Source of the DNA: CAZPUI01 sp964415525
GTDB lineage: Bacteria; Acidobacteriota; Holophagae; Holophagales; Holophagaceae
Assembly (NCBI GenBank): GCA_964415525.1
Contig: CAYQAS010000030.1
Location: 1-41,027, forward strand
DNA: 41,027 nt
Reading direction: 5' to 3'
Made by a program: the position numbers and the translations under genes. The notes beneath the pieces were generated by a model. It had not been told where the DNA came from and made no database searches. It saw nothing but the letters and a program-made list of their open reading frames with translations. This document shows positions 24,867 through 33,172 of this stretch, piece by piece (the stretch's first letter is position 1; each line of letters starts with the position of its first letter).

Positions 24867-26099
24867 TCAGGGGGTGTCTTCCAGGGGGATGGCGTGTTCC
24901 CGCAGCCGCTGGGCCAGGGTGCGGGGGGTCAGTCCGAGCCGCTGGGCTAGGGTACCCAGGTCGCCGCTATGGGCCGCGAGTTCACGACGGAGGATCGCGG
25001 CCTCCGCGTGGTGACGCACGGCGTCCAGGCGGGCTTCCAGGGTGCCATCAGTCGCAAGGGGAAGCATCAACGGGCTGGAACCCATGGCGCCCGGATCTGG
25101 GAGCGGGCCGAGGACGGGGCCCGAGGTGATCTGCAGGGCTTGATCGACGCACCAGGCGAGTTCACGCACATTTCCGGGCCAGCCGCGGGCGGGCAGGGAG
25201 CGTTCCAGGGAACGGTCCACCAGGGGAACGCTTCTTCCCAGCTGCCTCGCGCGTGCGGTGAGAATCGCCCGAAAGAGCGGGATCACGTCCTCGGGGCGCT
25301 GCGCCAAGGGCAGCAGGTGGAACTCCAGCACGGCCAAGCGCGTTGTGAGCGGTTCGGGCAGGTCCTGGGAGCTGCGGCACCCGCCCATCCAGGCCACGTA
25401 CTGGCCCGCCGATGTGCCCATGGCGCGCACCAGGCCCGGGATGCGGTCCGGCGGCAGGAGGTCCAGATCCTGCAGGTAGAAACTCCCGCCCTTCAGGAGG
25501 TCGAGCTGGCGAGGGCTGGGGCCACCGGGAGGCAACGCATCGGCACGGAGGGCCAGATAGGGCGAGTCGGGGCGGCGAAGGGCGTGCAGGCGACGGGCGG
25601 TACGACCCCGGCCGGAGCCCGGCTCACCGGTGAAGAGCACCGGCAGGTCGGAACCGGCCGCCTGTGCGAGCCCCTGGTCCAGGTGCTGCATGGCGGGGCT
25701 GTTGGCCACCCAGGCTTCCCGGGGGTCCGGGGGCGGTGCCTCCACGAGGGCCGCCGTGCGCTGGAGGAGCGCCAGGAAGACATCGAGGTCGAAGGGCTTC
25801 GGCAGAAAGTCGTCGGCGCCCCAGCGCACGGCCTCGACGATGTCTTTGGGCTCCCCAAAGGCGCTCATCAGGATCACCCGGAGGCCCGGCTGAAGCCGCT
25901 TGGCCCGACGCAACAGCTCCAGGCCGCTGAAGCCGGGAAGTCGCAGGTCCGTGACCATCACCTCGAACGCGCCGCCTTCGAGCACGCGCACCGCCTCCTC
26001 GGGATCTCCCACCGCCAGCACATCCCACGAGGAACCGACGAGCGCCTGCACGAGCAGGCGACGGAAACTGTCCTTGTCTTCCACCAGGAGCAGACGCAT
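24867..26099 (-). CDS. NtrC-like response regulator with degenerate AAA+ domain
   Basis: 410 residues from the ATG at 26097-26099; the frame upstream is open but not coding-like. Receiver domain about 1-120: LLLVEDKDSF acidic pair, phospho-acceptor Asp in VMVTDLRLPGFSG, and FLPKPFD with the conserved Lys-Pro. Residues about 135-320 follow the sigma-54 activator fold (TGEPGSGRGRTARRLH, RGWPGNVRELAW), but Walker A has Arg instead of the essential Lys, the GAFTGA loop is absent, and the segment is shortened. C-terminal Fis-type HTH about 370-408. It probably does not open sigma-54 promoters by ATP hydrolysis and may act as a plain DNA-binding regulator. First gene of the operon. Confidence 0.85.
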   Translation of the reverse strand: MRLLLVEDKDSFRRLLVQALVGSSWDVLAVGDPEEAVRVLEGGAFEVMVTDLRLPGFSGLELLRRAKRLQPGLRVILMSAFGEPKDIVEAVRWGADDFLPKPFDLDVFLALLQRTAALVEAPPPDPREAWVANSPAMQHLDQGLAQAAGSDLPVLFTGEPGSGRGRTARRLHALRRPDSPYLALRADALPPGGPSPRQLDLLKGGSFYLQDLDLLPPDRIPGLVRAMGTSAGQYVAWMGGCRSSQDLPEPLTTRLAVLEFHLLPLAQRPEDVIPLFRAILTARARQLGRSVPLVDRSLERSLPARGWPGNVRELAWCVDQALQITSGPVLGPLPDPGAMGSSPLMLPLATDGTLEARLDAVRHHAEAAILRRELAAHSGDLGTLAQRLGLTPRTLAQRLREHAIPLEDTP

Positions 26100-26259
26100 G
26101 GGGCTATGACACCGCGGGATCGCGATAGGCGCAACCAGCGGGTGTTCTGACCGTCCGAACCCGGGGGAGAGAGGACGATCCGAAGCGTTGGGATGTGAAG
26201 GATCTGCATGCACCGCCCGGGTAGACTGGCCCTCCATTCCATCCTTGGCGGAGGTTCTC

Positions 26260-27261
26260 TTGCGATGCGCATTCCTGCTCCTTGTGCCCGCCCTGCTGAC
26301 AGCGGCCGATGACCCGTGGAAGGCCTTCGGGGAGCGCGTGATTCAGGTGGCGCCAGACGTGGTGAAACGGGGTTCCCAACTGGAAAAGGCCCGCTACATC
26401 ACGCATATGGTGGCCAACCGCCTCGCCGCCGAAGGCATTCCACCCAACGCGGATTTCATGGGTCGGGTGCGGGCCGTGTGGCAGGCTGGTGCGCGCCGCA
26501 TCGGACGCGGCAGTTGCGGTGACATGGCCGGGGTCCTGGAGGCCTCGTTCCGAGGCGCGGGTATCACGGCAGACCTGCGGGGCATCGAGGCGAGCCCCAA
26601 GGGGATCGGCGCCTACAACCGCCTGGACGTGAACCGCAACCACGGTGCCCTGGCGCTGGTGGAAGGCGGCGTGACCTATCTCTTCGACCCCTGGCAGTAC
26701 GGCAAGGGTGGCGACTCCTTCGCGGGGATGGGGCTCAGGGATCGCTGGAACGGCATGCCCTTCGATACTTGGCAGGCGGAGATGAAGCGGCAGGGGTATG
26801 GGGTCTTCACCCTGGAGGATGGCGGGGATGTGGAGGCCTGGCGGGTGCAGAAGGCCGGGGAAGAGGAGGCCCGCAAGCGCGTGCTGGCAGGGAGTCCCAA
26901 ACCTGGCCTGCCGACCCGGCCCGATCCTGGACCGAAGGCCGCGGACGGCACCCGCACCGCAGAGGAGCGGGAGCTGCTGGCCTGCTTCAAGGCCTGGGCC
27001 GAGGATGGCCTGGACGGGCGGAACCGCGACACGCCGGGTGCGGACTACCGCATCGAGTGGAACGAGGGGCCGCGGCTGGAGGGCGACAAGGTGATCTTCG
27101 CCTACAGCATGAGCAAGAATCTCGATGGCCGCCCCGGGCGACAGGTGGTCTTTCAGCGCGGCGCCTTCGATTCCGAGGGCCGCGTCCAGCCGGGCAAGAA
27201 CTGGTTCAGCGTGGGCGAGGTCCGTGGCCTCTGCCAGCAGTACAAGAGCAAACGGAGATAA
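26260..27261 (+). CDS. Secreted protein with transglutaminase-like catalytic motif
   Basis: 333 residues from a TTG start five bases after GGAGG; this gives a clean signal peptide (MRCAFLLLVPALLTAADD), unlike the longer frame from 26188. In the first half, GRGSCGDMAGVLEASFRGAG supplies a candidate nucleophilic Cys at a helix start, NHGALALVEGG a His, and YLFDPWQYG an Asp. This order and spacing fit a transglutaminase-like/papain-like cysteine fold. The second half, after a Pro-rich linker, is a small domain ending QYKSKRR. No specific family recognised. It stops 4 bp before the convergent aroDE stop. Confidence 0.75.
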   Translation: MRCAFLLLVPALLTAADDPWKAFGERVIQVAPDVVKRGSQLEKARYITHMVANRLAAEGIPPNADFMGRVRAVWQAGARRIGRGSCGDMAGVLEASFRGAGITADLRGIEASPKGIGAYNRLDVNRNHGALALVEGGVTYLFDPWQYGKGGDSFAGMGLRDRWNGMPFDTWQAEMKRQGYGVFTLEDGGDVEAWRVQKAGEEEARKRVLAGSPKPGLPTRPDPGPKAADGTRTAEERELLACFKAWAEDGLDGRNRDTPGADYRIEWNEGPRLEGDKVIFAYSMSKNLDGRPGRQVVFQRGAFDSEGRVQPGKNWFSVGEVRGLCQQYKSKRR

Positions 27262-27265
27262 AGCC

Positions 27266-28615
27266 CTACCCGCAGCCCTCGATGAACCGCTGGCTCTGGG
27301 CTTCCGCCTGGGCCTGGAACAGGCTGGCGCCGTCCACCAGGGTTAGGCCGGATTCCAACGCCCAGGCGGCGAAGGCCGTGTCCTCCTTGTAGACCCACTC
27401 CACCGCCCAGCGCAGGGTCGGGAGCATGGCCTCCAGGAGTTCCGGAAAGGGCAGGGGATCCCCGGGCTGCATGCCCAGGGCCGTCCCCTGTATCACGCCC
27501 ACCACGGAACCGAGATCTGCGGGCTCGACCGGCGTGCGTCGGCTGGCCTGGACCACCGGACGCCCCAGCCGTTCGATCACGGCGCGGCTGGCGTTTGCGA
27601 CGCCGCCAGAACCGAGCAGCAGCACGGGGCCTGCGGGGAGCGCGCGCAGGGCCTCTTCCAGCGCGAGGGCATCGGTGTTGGCAGAGTGCCAATCGGCTTC
27701 CGGCGATCGGCGCCAGAGGGTGTTCAGGGGGCCTTTCAGCCCCAGGGCCTCCGGGAGGCTCTCCTTGAGGGGTGCGGTGATGCTCACGCCCAGGAGGCCG
27801 AGTTCCGCCATGGCCTCGACAGCCTCTGTCGCATCCGCCGCGTCCAGGGGCAGGTAGAGCAGGTCCTTGAAGGCCCGCTGGAAGCGCGGATTGTGGAAGG
27901 CCGGACCCTTGGAATGCAGCACCGGACTGCCGATCACTCCGCAGAGGCCGAAGTCGCGGTGGAGCTTGCTGCAGCGCAAGGAACGCATGGTGGAGAGGTT
28001 CAACTGCCCCGGCGCCGCAGGGGGGCCATCGTTCGGTGCGGCGTAGGTGAAGGCGCCGCCCCAGGCGGCCTGCATGGCGCGGCCGGGGATGCCCTTGGGG
28101 CCCATGAGGAAGGCGGATAGGGGAATGCGGTGGTCGGCGGCCCAGCCGAGGACGCGGCGAATGAGGCCGTTGTCCCCGAGTCGCGTGGCGTGGCCGACCC
28201 ACTTGTAGGCGTCGCCCCGGGGCAAGGCCTGGAGCCGGTCTTCGAGGTCGAAGACGCCGGGTTGCACATGCACGGATCGGATCAGCCGCAGGTGCATGAG
28301 GTGCGCCTCCAGCCATCCCGGGATGTCCAGATCCCACTCCCAGTCGAGCCACTGGGGACGGCCTTCCAGGGCGTTCTGGAGGCGCGCCTGACGCTCGGAT
28401 TCCGTTCCGTCGAAGCGGCCATATTCCGAGGCGCGGCGGCAGGTCACCAGACAGCGACCCTTGAGGTCGCGCACCATGCGCTCGGGATCCTCATCGGGAA
28501 ACAGATCCAGGCGCAGCTCCGGCAGGGCGTCGTCCCCGAGCCGCTTGCCGCAGGCCAGGGCCTCCTCCCAGGTGGGATGGGTGAGGGGAACGAGGTAGAA
28601 GGGCAGGGCGCTCAT
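27266..28615 (-). CDS. aroDE: Fused 3-dehydroquinate dehydratase / shikimate dehydrogenase
   Basis: 449 residues from the ATG at 28613-28615, which overlaps the mazG stop (ATGA). N-terminal type I dehydroquinate dehydratase about 1-225: LIRSVHVQPG carries the catalytic His, AYKWVGHAT the Schiff-base Lys, and GPPAAPGQLNL the C-terminal substrate loop. Shikimate dehydrogenase about 230-449: GVIGSPVLHSKGPAFHN substrate site, VSITAPLKESL with the catalytic Lys, HSANTDA, and NADP-binding LLLGSGGVANASRAV. Performs two successive shikimate-pathway steps toward chorismate. Such fusions are known in plants and some bacteria. Confidence 0.94.
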   Translation of the reverse strand: MSALPFYLVPLTHPTWEEALACGKRLGDDALPELRLDLFPDEDPERMVRDLKGRCLVTCRRASEYGRFDGTESERQARLQNALEGRPQWLDWEWDLDIPGWLEAHLMHLRLIRSVHVQPGVFDLEDRLQALPRGDAYKWVGHATRLGDNGLIRRVLGWAADHRIPLSAFLMGPKGIPGRAMQAAWGGAFTYAAPNDGPPAAPGQLNLSTMRSLRCSKLHRDFGLCGVIGSPVLHSKGPAFHNPRFQRAFKDLLYLPLDAADATEAVEAMAELGLLGVSITAPLKESLPEALGLKGPLNTLWRRSPEADWHSANTDALALEEALRALPAGPVLLLGSGGVANASRAVIERLGRPVVQASRRTPVEPADLGSVVGVIQGTALGMQPGDPLPFPELLEAMLPTLRWAVEWVYKEDTAFAAWALESGLTLVDGASLFQAQAEAQSQRFIEGCG

Positions 28616-29409
28616 GGTTTCCGCTTCGCTTCCTGCCAGGCGGCTTCCAGCTCGTCCAGGGTGCGACCTTCCCAGCCGCCGAGGGTATGGGCGCGGTCCT
28701 CGACATGGCGGAAGCGTCCCCGAAAGCGGGTCATCTGGCGGCGCAGGGCCAGGTCGGGATCGACGCCCTTTTTTCGGGCCCATTGGCAGAGGCTGAACAG
28801 CACATCGCCGAACTCCGACTCCACGCGATCAAAGTCGCTCTCGGCCTGGAGCTCGCCGATTTCTTCCTTCACCTTGTCCAGCACACCCTCGAGATCGGGC
28901 CACTCGAAGCCCACCTTGGCGCACTTGCGGCCGATCTCCATGGCCTCTTCCAAGGGGCTCAGGCTCTTGGGAATGGCCTCCAGCAGGCGGGGCTCCTCCG
29001 AGTGACCCAGTTCCGCCTTCTCGCCCTGCTTGATGGCCTTCCAGTTCACGAGCACTTCGTCCGAATCCGCCACGTCGACGTTGCCGAAGACATGGGGATG
29101 GCGGCGCACCAGCTTGGCGACGATTTCGCGCTCGACGTCGTGGAGGTCAAACGCGCCGCGCTCGGCTGCCAGCTGCGCATGAAAGGCGACCTGCAGCCAG
29201 AGATCCCCCAGCTCTTCCTTGAGGTGGCGCTCCTTTTCGGGATCCCCGATGACGTGCGTCGCGAGGGCGTCCAGGACTTCCGCAGCCTCTTCCCGCAGGA
29301 AGCGGGCGAGGCTGTGGTGATCCTGTTCCCGGTCCCAGGGACAGCCGTGCTCCGGATCCCGGAGGGCGGCCATGACGGCGCGGAGGGTGGCGGGCTGCGT
29401 GCTCATCAT
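28612..29409 (-). CDS. mazG: Nucleoside triphosphate pyrophosphohydrolase MazG
   Basis: 265 residues, two tandem MazG domains. First: GCPWDREQDHHSLARFLREE then EEAAEVLDAL (ExxE) and EELGDLWLQVAFH (ExxD). Linker region RLLEAIPKSLSPLEEAMEIG. Second: KVKEEIGELQAE and ESEFGDVLFSLCQWARKKG. It hydrolyses NTPs to NMP and pyrophosphate, clearing aberrant nucleotides and influencing stringent-response alarmone levels. The start is the first of two adjacent ATGs (29409, 29406). Coupled to aroDE by a 4-bp overlap. Confidence 0.95.
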   Translation of the reverse strand: MMSTQPATLRAVMAALRDPEHGCPWDREQDHHSLARFLREEAAEVLDALATHVIGDPEKERHLKEELGDLWLQVAFHAQLAAERGAFDLHDVEREIVAKLVRRHPHVFGNVDVADSDEVLVNWKAIKQGEKAELGHSEEPRLLEAIPKSLSPLEEAMEIGRKCAKVGFEWPDLEGVLDKVKEEIGELQAESDFDRVESEFGDVLFSLCQWARKKGVDPDLALRRQMTRFRGRFRHVEDRAHTLGGWEGRTLDELEAAWQEAKRKP

Positions 29410-29622
29410 TCCATGCTGCCATGCACCGAGGTGCTACGCCGATTTGCGACTTTGGGTGAATGTATGGGGGATGAACCCGTGACGGCTCTCACGACCATCC
29501 TCCACTTACCTCGGAGTTCCCAGGTCGACACCTTCGGGGCCACTGAAGGCGGATGAATCCGGTGTTTGGTTTCGTCGCGGGTGCCCGTCGCTCCGTCGTC
29601 TTCTGCTGAGGAGATGGTCTGT

Positions 29623-30636
29623 TCAGGAGGTGCGGGTTACCAGCATGATCCCGGTGGCGTTGCCGGTGTCGAAACTGAGGTCCAGAAAGCCGTCGGGCTT
29701 GAGTTCCCGGCTGATGAGCTCGAAGAAGGAGCCCGGCACCGTGCGCAGGCGGGTCTGGCCGTCCGCACCTCGGAGCGGGCGCTGGACGGGGGTGGAGAGG
29801 CTGGCGGTTTGGCGCACGCGGCCCATGGGGGAGGATTCCACGCGTTCCTTCATGGGCGCGCCTGCCGCCCGCAGGGCCTGGGCGGTCGTCTCGACGCTTG
29901 GCACCCGATCCGTGGCGTGGTTGTAGACGCTGCCTTCGGTAGCGAACCAGGCGGTCTCGGGGCTCTCGGCATGAAGCGTGTCGAAGTCCTCCGTGGTGGG
30001 GAGATCGTGCAGCCGCGCGAAGCAGGCCGCCAGGGTCGGCAGCAGGCGCTGGGCCTCGGGAAGGGCCAGGGTTCGCTCCGTGGTGAGGCGATCCAGCAGG
30101 GCTTCGGCCCAGGCGGGCAAGGGGTTCCGAGCCGAGGCGGCCAAGCGCCCTGCGGCTTCCTGGAAGGCCTTGCTGCGGCCTTCTACATGCAGTTCGGCCA
30201 CGAAGAACTGGCTGAGGGCTTCAGGAAGGTCCAGGTGGCAGAAGGCCCGTCCAGTGGCGCCGAGGCGGCCCAGGGGGTACACATCGGCGATGGCATAGCC
30301 GAGGGGCTCCAGAAGGCGGGCGATGGCGTGGTGGCCCCGCGGCAGCCCCGACGGGTGATTGAGGTCCAGGGTGCGCAAGGCCCCGTGATCGAAGCAGACC
30401 TTCCGGCCTCGGGCCCTTTCGGTGGCCACGTGGAGCCTGGCCTCCGGAACCCGCTCCAGGAGTTGCTCAAAGAGCACGAGATTGAGCGCCTCGGCCAGCA
30501 CGGCCCTGGGCAACGAGGCATCCGTGGGCGTTAACAGCCGCGCATCGATGTCGAGGGTCTCGAAGAGCATTTCTGCGCGACGATGGCCAAGGGTGGTTTC
30601 GAGCAGGTGCCAGAGGTCGGAATGAAACGCAGACAC
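29623..30636 (-). CDS. DUF1338 / HglS-like 2-oxoadipate dioxygenase-decarboxylase
   Basis: 337 residues from a GTG start at 30634-30636, seven bases after TGGAG; the longer frame upstream runs through larC antisense-like sequence and is rejected. Non-heme iron ligands of the family are visible: His84 in CFDHGALRTL, a second His in EGSVYNHATDRV, and Glu in GSFFELISRE. A PLGYAIADVYPLG segment matches the cofactor-proximal strand. In Pseudomonas putida HglS converts 2-oxoadipate to D-2-hydroxyglutarate in D-lysine breakdown; the plant relatives act in lysine catabolism. Substrate here is not proven. It begins 53 bp after larC and probably shares its transcript. Confidence 0.8.
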   Translation of the reverse strand: MSAFHSDLWHLLETTLGHRRAEMLFETLDIDARLLTPTDASLPRAVLAEALNLVLFEQLLERVPEARLHVATERARGRKVCFDHGALRTLDLNHPSGLPRGHHAIARLLEPLGYAIADVYPLGRLGATGRAFCHLDLPEALSQFFVAELHVEGRSKAFQEAAGRLAASARNPLPAWAEALLDRLTTERTLALPEAQRLLPTLAACFARLHDLPTTEDFDTLHAESPETAWFATEGSVYNHATDRVPSVETTAQALRAAGAPMKERVESSPMGRVRQTASLSTPVQRPLRGADGQTRLRTVPGSFFELISRELKPDGFLDLSFDTGNATGIMLVTRTS

Positions 30637-30689
30637 GGAATGACTCCAGACGATGAACGGTTGGATGCCGCTGGTCTGGATGCGTCTTC

Positions 30690-32003
30690 TCAATCCCGCT
30701 TCAAGGCCTCCGCCTGGATCTCCCGAAGCGGGCGGTCGAGGGCTTCGGCGGCGCGGGCGGCATCGTCGTACTCGGGCTGGCGGGTGACGGTGGAGGGCCA
30801 GACACCTTCCTTGATGGACACGGACTGTCCATCGACCTCTCGGGACTGGAAGGCGCGCTCGGCTTCCGCGCGGTCGACGCTCCAGCAGCGGACGCCGAGG
30901 GTGGGCAGTTCCGCCACGAGGCGGGCGATCACGGGCTCGCGGAATGCGGGCGGGATGAGGCAGCCGAGTACCCAACCGGCGCGGTTCTTCTTGAACGTGG
31001 CGGGCACCACCCATGCGTCCAGGGCGCCGGCCTCCATCAACCTTGCCTGGGCGAAGGCCACCTGTTGAGGCGTGGCGTCGTCGACGTTGGTCTCCATCTG
31101 CAGCAGCGCACCTGCGGATTCAGGTATGCGGCCTAGCACGAAGCGGCTCGCGGCGGGCGTATCCGGAAAGTCATAGCTTCCGGCGGCGAAGACGGCGCGG
31201 TGAGGGATGAATCGACGCGGAGCGCTCCGGTGCGTGGCCAGGGCTGCCGCAAGCGCCGCGCCTGTCGGTGTCGTGAGCTCCTTGCCGTCCGGTGCGACGC
31301 CGGGATTCACTTCGAAGCCTTCCAGCAGGTGTAGAGTGGCGGGGGTCGGGATGGGGTAGGCACCGTGGGCGATGTTCACACGGCCCTTGCCCACGGCGAT
31401 GGGACCGACGTGTACCTCGGGCTCCCCCAACAGCATCCATGCGGTGGCCGCGAGGGCCACATCCGCGATGGAGTCCTGGTTGCCGACCTCGTGGAAGTGG
31501 GCATCGGCCAGGGAGACGCCGTGGACGCGGGCTTCGGCTTCTCCGAGACGGCGGTAGGCGTCCCGTGCAGCATCTGCGGCGCGGCCTTCGAGGTGGGTCT
31601 TCAGTAGGGCGTCCACATCGGCCCAGGTGTGGCCGTGGTAGGGCTTGCCGCGACGCACGGCCTTGAAGGAAGCCTTCCTGGAAGGGGGGACCGCCTGCTC
31701 GCTGCGCTCGCGATGTCCCCCCTCAGCCCCCCGCGAGGGGGCCAAGCCGAGCTCGGCCCCCTCGCCTGTCAACAGCATGTGCGGTGCACTGCCGTCGTCC
31801 ACCTTGCCGCCGATCCGGATCTCCGCCCGGTGGGCTTCCAGCCCGCAGCGCATCACCTTGGTGAAACCGGCGTCGAGGCCGGGGAAGGGGAAGCGGCGGA
31901 GCACCGCACGCAGCGCCTCGCCATCGGCCCCCAGGCCCTGCAGGCCCGCGACCCAGATGTCACCGGAAAGACCGCCGAAGGGATCGACCCAGAGGGTATG
32001 CAT
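30690..32003 (-). CDS. larC: Nickel-pincer cofactor biosynthesis protein LarC, with repeat-derived insert
   Basis: 437 residues in a single frame. N-terminal DPFGGLSGDIWVAGL, middle RVHGVSLADAHFHEVGNQDS, GKGRVNIAHGAYPIPTPATL, PDGKELTTPTGAALAAALA, and C-terminal QMETNVDDATPQQVAFAQA and PATFKKNRAGWVLGC are LarC signatures. LarC inserts nickel into pyridinium-bisthiocarboxylic acid mononucleotide, making the cofactor of LarA-type 2-hydroxyacid racemases. Residues about 79-112 come from a dispersed repeat (see 31682-31749) and occupy the linker where homologs often have a His-rich tract; only YHGHTW remains. LarA, LarB and LarE are not in the window. Confidence 0.92.
   Translation of the reverse strand: MHTLWVDPFGGLSGDIWVAGLQGLGADGEALRAVLRRFPFPGLDAGFTKVMRCGLEAHRAEIRIGGKVDDGSAPHMLLTGEGAELGLAPSRGAEGGHRERSEQAVPPSRKASFKAVRRGKPYHGHTWADVDALLKTHLEGRAADAARDAYRRLGEAEARVHGVSLADAHFHEVGNQDSIADVALAATAWMLLGEPEVHVGPIAVGKGRVNIAHGAYPIPTPATLHLLEGFEVNPGVAPDGKELTTPTGAALAAALATHRSAPRRFIPHRAVFAAGSYDFPDTPAASRFVLGRIPESAGALLQMETNVDDATPQQVAFAQARLMEAGALDAWVVPATFKKNRAGWVLGCLIPPAFREPVIARLVAELPTLGVRCWSVDRAEAERAFQSREVDGQSVSIKEGVWPSTVTRQPEYDDAARAAEALDRPLREIQAEALKRD
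31682..31749. repeat. Dispersed palindromic repeat, copy A (inside larC)
   Basis: Read in the sense of larC it starts GGCTTGGCCC and ends AGGCGGTCCCCCC, with GGGGGGACATC and GCGAGCGCAGCGAGC between. It is in frame and encodes about residues 86-107. A second inverted pair, GAGGGGGCC/GGCCCCCTC, lies at its left end. Aligns with copies at 20385-20457 and 39487-39557. Confidence 0.7.
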
Positions 32004-32049
32004 GTTGGGCTCCGTGGATGGGGAGTTGGGGCTGGGGATTCGCCGGCAG

Positions 32050-32081
32050 CAGAAGGCCCCCGCCAGGGCGGGGGCCTTCTG
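32050..32081 (-). terminator. Strong hairpin between DUF1292 gene and larC
   Basis: Arms 32050-32064 and 32067-32081 are perfect 15-base reverse complements with almost no loop. It lies 15 bases after the DUF1292 stop and 47 bases before the larC start. No U-run follows, so it may be an incomplete terminator or a processing site. Confidence 0.6.
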
Positions 32082-32095
32082 CCGAGGCAGGAGGA

Positions 32096-32419
32096 CTACT
32101 CCTCCAGCTTGTCGCCGAGTGAATCCAGGTGGTTGAGCAGGCGGGTGGCCAGGGCCTCGTCCTCGACCATGGTGAAGTCGTCGCCGCTCACTTCGAAGAT
32201 CTCGATGCTGAACTGGGGATCGTCCTCGCCGGGGTTCTCGGAGTAGGCCTGCACCTCGGCCAGGGGGGCCATGATGCAGAAGTGGCGCTCTTCGAAGTCG
32301 ATCTCGTCGAGGATGGCGAACTCTTCCTTCTCACCGTTCTCGTCTTCGAGCTCCACAACTTCGATCTCGTGGTCGTGCTCGTGGTCGTGGTCGCAGTGCT
32401 CGCCGTGCTCGTGGGCCAT
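32096..32419 (-). CDS. DUF1292-family acidic protein with His-rich N-terminus
   Basis: 107 residues, ATG preceded by AAGGAG at 7 bases. IEVVELEDENGEKEEFAILD and FSIEIFEVSGDDFTMVEDEA match DUF1292, a small acidic beta protein family of unknown function. The N-terminus HEHGEHCDHDHEHDHE holds seven His plus Cys and looks like a metal-binding tail. Next to larC (a nickel-handling enzyme), with a hairpin between them. A role in metal supply is suggested by this pairing but is only inference. Confidence 0.85.
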   Translation of the reverse strand: MAHEHGEHCDHDHEHDHEIEVVELEDENGEKEEFAILDEIDFEERHFCIMAPLAEVQAYSENPGEDDPQFSIEIFEVSGDDFTMVEDEALATRLLNHLDSLGDKLEE

Positions 32420-32487
32420 GGAAGGACTCCTTGTGAGGCTCCAGAGTACCCGGTCGAATCGGTGAAAACCAGCACCCTGGGAAGGAG

Positions 32488-33168
32488 TTAGCGGGCTCCC
32501 TGCCAGTTGACCTGGACCTCTCCTTCCCCGGTGACCAGAGCCTGCATGACCTTGCGGCTGGGAAGCTCCACCCGCACCCGTTCCCCCTTGGCGCCCTGGC
32601 TTCTGGCCGTGCCGTCCGCGGCGATGGTGAGGCCGCCATAGCTGACCGTGAGGCGCACCCGGTCGCCCTGGCTGACCAGAGGAATCGGCTCGATGTCGGC
32701 GTGGGTGAGGACCTTGCCTGCGGCCACGGGCTGCCGGAGCCGGTAGCCCTCGGGCCAGGTGGTCAGGGCGCCGGGGGGCGGCGTGCCTTCGAATGGGATG
32801 GATTCCACCACGGAGGCGTCCGGGATCCCTTTCCGGGGCAGGCTGGTCTTGGCGGTGAGCAGGGGGCCGTTCCAGGTGCCTTCCAGGTCTACCCGCGCGG
32901 TGCAGACGAGGCGACCGGATTGGAGCACCCGGAAGGCGGCAAAGAATCGTCCGCCGAGTTCCTTCCGGCTGAGGTGGGAGAACTCCACCTTGGCGTCGTC
33001 GGAAGCGTGGGTGGGCAATGGCGACAGGTTCACCACCCTGAACCGGTAGCCCCCTCCTTCGTTCTGGACTTGGCGCTCCGCGGCGGCCAGAGCCTCCTGG
33101 CGCAGGCGCTCCGCGAGAGGCAGTGGCGCGGCATCGGTGGCTAGGGCGAACAGGAGGGCCGTCAGCAT
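32488..33168 (-). CDS. flgA: Flagellar P-ring assembly chaperone FlgA
   Basis: 226 residues with signal peptide MLTALLFALATDAAP. C-terminal SAF domain about 145-226: LRQPVAAGKVLTHADIEPIP, VSQGDRVRLTVSYGGLTIAA and a final QALVTGEGEVQVNW. FlgA is periplasmic and assists FlgI assembly into the P ring around the rod. The ATG lies 4 bases after the flgG stop. No flgH or flgI follows; the next gene is DUF1292. Confidence 0.92.
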   Translation of the reverse strand: MLTALLFALATDAAPLPLAERLRQEALAAAERQVQNEGGGYRFRVVNLSPLPTHASDDAKVEFSHLSRKELGGRFFAAFRVLQSGRLVCTARVDLEGTWNGPLLTAKTSLPRKGIPDASVVESIPFEGTPPPGALTTWPEGYRLRQPVAAGKVLTHADIEPIPLVSQGDRVRLTVSYGGLTIAADGTARSQGAKGERVRVELPSRKVMQALVTGEGEVQVNWQGAR

Positions 33169-33172
33169 GGGA

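Noticed and set aside
29410..29622. Gene in the 213-bp gap between mazG and the DUF1338 gene
   Set aside because: Only very short frames without ribosome sites; nothing recognisable.
30690..32003. LarC made by programmed frameshift, as in Lactobacillus
   Set aside because: Here LarC is one uninterrupted frame from N-terminal to C-terminal signatures.
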